From contig CAVSJQ010000001.1 in the NCBI GenBank assembly GCA_963728355.1, positions 1 to 64,000 of the forward strand: a stretch of 64,000 nucleotides of DNA. Direction: 5' to 3'. The stretch comes from Sva-07 sp963728355. Its GTDB lineage: Bacteria; Actinomycetota; Acidimicrobiia; Acidimicrobiales; Ilumatobacteraceae. Each line of letters opens with the position of its first letter. Position 1 is the first letter of the stretch. Under the pieces are notes generated by a model. That model searched no databases. It was not told where the DNA came from and saw nothing but the letters and a program-made list of their open reading frames with translations. The position numbers and the translations under genes were made by a program. This document shows positions 60,632 to 64,000 of this stretch, piece after piece.

Positions 60632-60988
60632 TCAGTGGCGGCTGTCGCGCAGGTGCTTGTTGTTGCGCGGTTCGCTCCTGGTCTTCATGTCGGTGATCTG
60701 TCGGATCATCTCGTCGCGGACCTCGTTGAGCGCATGGACGAAATCGGTGCTCGACGACGTCGCGACGAGGGGGTCGTGGCCGTCGATCTTCACATCGAGG
60801 GTGACGTGTTGGCTCCTGGTGTCACGCTCCTTCACGAACAGCTGCAGCGACACCGTCCCTGCGTCGAACGACCGCAGCCGAGCGTCGAGCTTGGCCCAGT
60901 GATCGACGATCAGGTCGAATTCGCCATCGTGAATGTCGCCGTGCAGGCTGAGGCTGTCGGCCACGGTGGCCGGATGTTGGTTCGTCAT
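60632..60988 (-). CDS. HPF/S30AE-like ribosome hibernation protein
   Basis: A 118-aa protein resembling the sigma-54-modulation/S30AE domain. Alternating strands (TVSLQLFVKERDTRSQHVTL) and an amphipathic helix (TDFVHALNEVRDEMIRQITD) are followed by a basic tail (RSEPRNNKHLRDSRH). Such proteins dock in the 30S decoding region and silence ribosomes in stationary phase. Similarity is moderate, and the dimerising C-terminal domain of long HPF is absent. GAGGGAG before ATG 60988 supports the start over an upstream frame. Confidence 0.68.
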   Translation of the reverse strand: MTNQHPATVADSLSLHGDIHDGEFDLIVDHWAKLDARLRSFDAGTVSLQLFVKERDTRSQHVTLDVKIDGHDPLVATSSSTDFVHALNEVRDEMIRQITDMKTRSEPRNNKHLRDSRH

Positions 60989-61083
60989 CAACGACTCCCT
61001 CTCGTCGGAGCGGGATCGGGCCGGGAGCCCGTCCCTGTCCACATTGTTCCTCAGGACCGCACGACCTGCCCAAACGGCGGCGC

Positions 61084-61980
61084 TCAGCCGAGGTCATGCG
61101 GCCCGGCGCCGAGGTACCCCTTCCCGGCCCGGATCGTCCCGCCCCAGGGCGCGAGGAGTTCGAACAGCTCCTCGGCGTCGTCACCCAGCGCGTCGAGTGC
61201 GGGGCGCATCTGCTCGTCGGTGGCGACCTCGATCTGTTCGCGTGCGTGGCGGCCCTGCTGGGACAGATGGGTGTCCGCTCCGGTGCCCTCGAGGTAGCCC
61301 AGATCCCTGAGGTGGTGCTCGGAGCGATCGAAGTCGTCGGCGGTCCAGCCCCGCGTGCGGCTGTAGCTCCTCGTCGGCATGCCCCAGGACAGCTCGGTGA
61401 GCATGCCGATGTCGGTGGGTCCGAGTCCTGCGGCCATCCAGGAGGCGTTGTGGCAGTCCCCTCGGTACTCGCGCAGGAAGTCACCCAGATGCCACACCGC
61501 GGCAAGCGGCTCGTCGGAGGCGGGGAGCGCCGCAACACCCGCCGCCAGATGGCGGCCGTTGATCGGCAGCACGGCGGCGGCGCGCTGCACCAGTTCCAGG
61601 ATCCTGTCGACCCCGTCGGGGCGCTCGCCGAGGAGCCGTCGCAGCTGTGCGACGGCGCCGTCGGCACGCGCGGCGCGGATGGTGTCGGCGTCGGTCCGGG
61701 TCCACGCCAGGCGCACGGCCGGCACGACGACCGATGCACTGAAGACGCCGAACGCGGCGGCGATCACCTCACCCGGCACCTGACCGAGCAGGCTTCCTCG
61801 GCTGGCGAAGTAGGCGGGGCCGTCGGGCAGGGCGACCCCGCCGGCCTCACGCAGGCTCGGATCGAAGCCGAGCGCCACGTAGTTCGCATGACATTCGGGC
61901 GAGAAGTACACCTGTCCGACGACCGGTTCGAGCACGGATCCGAGTCGCCGAGCCTGGTGTGAGTGCGTCGAGATCTCCAT
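61084..61980 (-). CDS. SCO6745-family protein
   Basis: A 298-aa actinobacterial family named after Streptomyces SCO6745. The N-terminal RRLGSVLEPVVGQVYFSPECH and the AYFASRGSLLGQVPGEVIAAAF segment are typical, and a C-terminal winged-helix-like part follows (LSWGMPTRSYSRTRGWTADD). A regulatory or DNA-binding role has been guessed for the family but is not established. No membrane span. It diverges from the hydrolase gene by 87 bp. Confidence 0.8.
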   Translation of the reverse strand: MEISTHSHQARRLGSVLEPVVGQVYFSPECHANYVALGFDPSLREAGGVALPDGPAYFASRGSLLGQVPGEVIAAAFGVFSASVVVPAVRLAWTRTDADTIRAARADGAVAQLRRLLGERPDGVDRILELVQRAAAVLPINGRHLAAGVAALPASDEPLAAVWHLGDFLREYRGDCHNASWMAAGLGPTDIGMLTELSWGMPTRSYSRTRGWTADDFDRSEHHLRDLGYLEGTGADTHLSQQGRHAREQIEVATDEQMRPALDALGDDAEELFELLAPWGGTIRAGKGYLGAGPHDLG

Positions 61981-62067
61981 GGACGGTCACCGTACGCGCC
62001 GACCCACTCGTGGCCGTCAGCGCGACGGCGGTCCGTCGCCGCTGGCGGCACTGAGTACCGTCGGCGC

Positions 62068-62835
62068 ATGTCCGAACGAATCGTCGCCCTCGTCCACGGC
62101 AACCCGGAGACCGCAGCGATCTGGGGGCCGCTCACCGGCGCACTGCGCTCGAGGGGCATCGGCGAGATCGTCAGCCTTTCGCCGCCCGGCTTCGGCGCCC
62201 CGCTCCCCGACGGTTTCGATCCCACGATGGATGCCTACGCCGACTGGCTGGTCGGCGAACTCGAGTCGATCCGCGCCACCGGCGCCGACATCGATCTGCT
62301 CGGCCACGACTGGGGCGCCGGTCACGTGTACGGCGCCGTCGCCCGCCGGCCCGACCTCGTCCGGACATGGGCGGGCGACATCGCCGGCGTCCTGCACACC
62401 GAGTACGTCTGGCACGACATGGCGCAGGCGTGGCAGACACCGGAACTGGGAGAGCAGGCCGTCGCCGGGATCACCGAGGCGAGCCTCGAGGATCGCATCG
62501 CCCTGTTCGTCGGACTCGGGCTCCCGGACGACATCGCCGCCGAACTCGCCGAGGGCGCCGACGCGACGATGGGCCGCTGCATCCTGCGGCTGTACCGCAC
62601 GGGAGCACAGCCGGCGGTGGGACTGCTCGGCGACCGACTGGCAGCAATGGATCTGCCACCCGGCCTGATCGTCGACGCCGAGCTCGACGCATACATCTCC
62701 TCGGCGTTGTCGAACGCCGTTGCGGAACGGCTCGGTACCGAGATGCTCCACCTCCCGGCCCGTGGTCACTGGTGGATGGTCACCGACGTCGACCCGGTCG
62801 CCGACGCCCTCACCGCCTTCTGGTCATCGCACTGA
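62068..62835 (+). CDS. alpha/beta hydrolase
   Basis: A 255-aa alpha/beta hydrolase. The oxyanion region VHGNPETAAIWGPL is near residue 9, and the nucleophile elbow GHDWGAGHVYG carries Asp near 75, as in epoxide hydrolases or dehalogenases. A helical cap follows, with the catalytic His in ARGHWWMV near 233. Substrate unknown. TACCGT lies 6 nt upstream of ATG 62068, suggesting a leaderless transcript. It converges with the acyl-CoA dehydrogenase gene. Confidence 0.85.
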   Translation: MSERIVALVHGNPETAAIWGPLTGALRSRGIGEIVSLSPPGFGAPLPDGFDPTMDAYADWLVGELESIRATGADIDLLGHDWGAGHVYGAVARRPDLVRTWAGDIAGVLHTEYVWHDMAQAWQTPELGEQAVAGITEASLEDRIALFVGLGLPDDIAAELAEGADATMGRCILRLYRTGAQPAVGLLGDRLAAMDLPPGLIVDAELDAYISSALSNAVAERLGTEMLHLPARGHWWMVTDVDPVADALTAFWSSH

Positions 62836-62854
62836 ACTGCCACCGGGTCCCGGT

Positions 62855-63994
62855 TCACTCGACGGGGAGGCCGAGATTGCGCGCGATGACGAGACGTTGG
62901 ATCTCGCTGGTGCCTTCGCCGACCTCGAGGATCTTGGCGTCACGGTAGAACCGGACGATCGGTGTCTCCTCCATGAATCCCATCCCGCCGAACACCTGCG
63001 TCGCGAGGCGGGCGGCGTCCATGGCTGCCTCCGTCGAGTAGAGCTTCGCCATCGCCGCCGCCTGGCCGATCGGACGGCCCTGGTCCTTCAGCCACGCCGC
63101 CTTGTAGGTCAGGTTGTGGGCATTCTCCACCTGCACCGCAAGATCGGACAGTTGGAACGCCAGCCCCTGGAAGCGGCCGATCGGTCCACCGAATGCATGC
63201 CGCTGCTGCGCGTACTCGACCGACGCATCCAGACACGCTCTCGCCGAACCCAGCGCCAGCGCAGAGATGGCGATGCGACCGTCGTCGAGGATCGACAGGA
63301 AGTTGCGGAAGCCCTGCCCGGGCGCACCGAGAAGGTGCTCCGCCGGGACCCGGCAATCGACGAACGTGATCCCATGGGTGTCGCTGGCGTGCCAACCGAG
63401 CTTGTCGTAGGCCGGCTCGATGATCATCCCCGGCGTGCCCGCCGGAACGACGAACGCCGAGATGCCCTCGTCGGTGCGTGCCGTGACCGTCACCACCGAG
63501 GTGATCTCGGTCCCACAGTTGGTGATGAACGCCTTCGAGCCGTCGAGCACCCATTCGTCGCCGTCGAGCACGGCCCGGGTGCGGGTCGCCCCCGCATCGG
63601 AGCCGCCATCCGGTTCGGTGAGCCCGAATGCACCCAACGTTCGCCCGGCGACGAGATCGGGGAGCCACTGGTCGCGCTGGTCGTCGGTACCGAACCGGAA
63701 GATCGGGTTGGCGCCGAGCCCGACACCTGCCGACAGCGTGATGCCCATCGACTGATCGACGCGTCCCAGCTCCTCGATGGCGACGCACAACGACACGAAG
63801 TCACCGCCGCCACCACCCCAGCGTTCCGGGAACACGATGCCGAACAGTCCCAGTTCGCCCATCGCGTGGACCACGTCGACCGGGAGATGACACGTCCGGT
63901 CCCAGTCGGCGGCGTGCGGCGCAATCCGGCTCTCGGCGAACTCGCGGACGGTCGCGCGCAGCAGTTCGTGGTCGTCGCTCAGTTCCCAGCTCAT
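62855..63994 (-). CDS. acyl-CoA dehydrogenase
   Basis: A 379-aa FAD-dependent acyl-CoA dehydrogenase. The N-terminal helical domain holds FPERWGGGGGDFVSL, and the middle beta domain LGAFGLTEPDGGSDAGATRT is near 125-145. The C-terminal helical domain has QRHAFGGPIGRFQGLAFQL and the FAD/CoA motif VFGGMGFMEETPIVRFYRDA. The expected catalytic Glu lies in the EVGEGTSEIQR segment near 365. It performs the first step of fatty acid or branched-chain acyl-CoA oxidation. The ATG is at 63994, six bases from the window end, so promoter and neighbours are not visible. Confidence 0.94.
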   Translation of the reverse strand: MSWELSDDHELLRATVREFAESRIAPHAADWDRTCHLPVDVVHAMGELGLFGIVFPERWGGGGGDFVSLCVAIEELGRVDQSMGITLSAGVGLGANPIFRFGTDDQRDQWLPDLVAGRTLGAFGLTEPDGGSDAGATRTRAVLDGDEWVLDGSKAFITNCGTEITSVVTVTARTDEGISAFVVPAGTPGMIIEPAYDKLGWHASDTHGITFVDCRVPAEHLLGAPGQGFRNFLSILDDGRIAISALALGSARACLDASVEYAQQRHAFGGPIGRFQGLAFQLSDLAVQVENAHNLTYKAAWLKDQGRPIGQAAAMAKLYSTEAAMDAARLATQVFGGMGFMEETPIVRFYRDAKILEVGEGTSEIQRLVIARNLGLPVE

Positions 63995-64000
63995 CGGGTG

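Noticed and set aside
60988..61080. Sigma-B-like promoter before the HPF-like gene
   Set aside because: A GTTT is present, but the nearest GGAAC-type element has a spacer of about 20 nt, outside the 15-16 nt seen at the other nine sites.

Overview
The window is GC-rich, gene-dense DNA that most resembles an actinobacterium of the class Acidimicrobiia (Ilumatobacter-like). That placement is inferred from gene content and style and is not proven. Supporting signs are frequent GTG starts, many ATGA/GTGA start-stop overlaps, many apparently leaderless genes, an Anbu-type proteasome homologue, a UsfX/SigF-type stress module and SCO6745- and baeRF2-type proteins. The window opens inside a DUF2786 gene (minus strand) and closes at the start codon of an acyl-CoA dehydrogenase.

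Region 1 (about 1.3-8.1 kb) is an integrated element in the 3' half of a tRNA-Gly(TCC) gene. It is bounded by a 50-bp imperfect direct repeat (1330-1379 and 8042-8091). It carries a tyrosine integrase, tandem arm-type repeats just inside both ends, an unknown DNA-binding-like protein downstream of a four-unit, 32-33 bp-spaced repeat array, an orphan 360-aa protein, an HTH-MntA/HepT pair, a HigB/HigA pair and a disrupted HNH-like gene.

Region 2 (8.7-22.6 kb) looks like one LacI regulon for beta-1,3-glucan use. The minus-strand operon encodes a solute-binding lipoprotein, two permeases, a GH16 laminarinase-like lipoprotein and a 1145-aa protein resembling clan GH-Q phosphorylases. The divergent plus-strand operon encodes a lactonase, an SDR dehydrogenase, a ManD/RspA dehydratase, KDG kinase and KDPG aldolase, which together fit a semi-phosphorylative Entner-Doudoroff route. 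Four copies of a GGGAGCGCTCCC-type palindrome lie in front of the three transcription units.

Region 3 (22.7-33 kb) is mixed housekeeping and accessory metabolism: MFS exporter, siderophore-interacting protein, Zn alcohol dehydrogenase, NhaA, a DUF222-HNH remnant, YjbR, an epoxide-hydrolase-like protein, thioredoxin, a DsbA-family protein, a SnoaL-like protein and a cytochrome P450.

Region 4 (33-45 kb) is a general-stress block. It holds a SigF/SigB-type sigma factor with a UsfX/RsbW-like partner, a STAS antagonist, a second HATPase kinase, Dps, baeRF2, a repeat-bearing Rho_N protein, a phospholipase-D/cardiolipin-synthase-like enzyme, DUF2254, a DUF2867 SDR, an FAD disulfide reductase, an AI-2E-family exporter and a 25-aa membrane peptide. 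Nine sites resembling the sigma-B consensus (GTTT/GGTT, 15-16 nt, GGGTAT-like) sit in front of these genes. In five of them the -10 lies exactly 9 nt from the start codon.

Region 5 (45-53 kb) holds an ACT-domain regulator, a selenocysteine-containing SelD (in-frame TGA at 45697-45699), arsI divergent from arsR, and an overlapping chain arsR-arsC-aquaporin-M3 peptidase-Anbu, then panB and a hydrolase. Region 6 (53-64 kb) holds an ABC exporter, a fatty acid desaturase with a TetR-type operator, an OYE/DHDPS-family pair, a QEGLA metallopeptidase, an HPF-like protein, an SCO6745 protein, a hydrolase and the acyl-CoA dehydrogenase.
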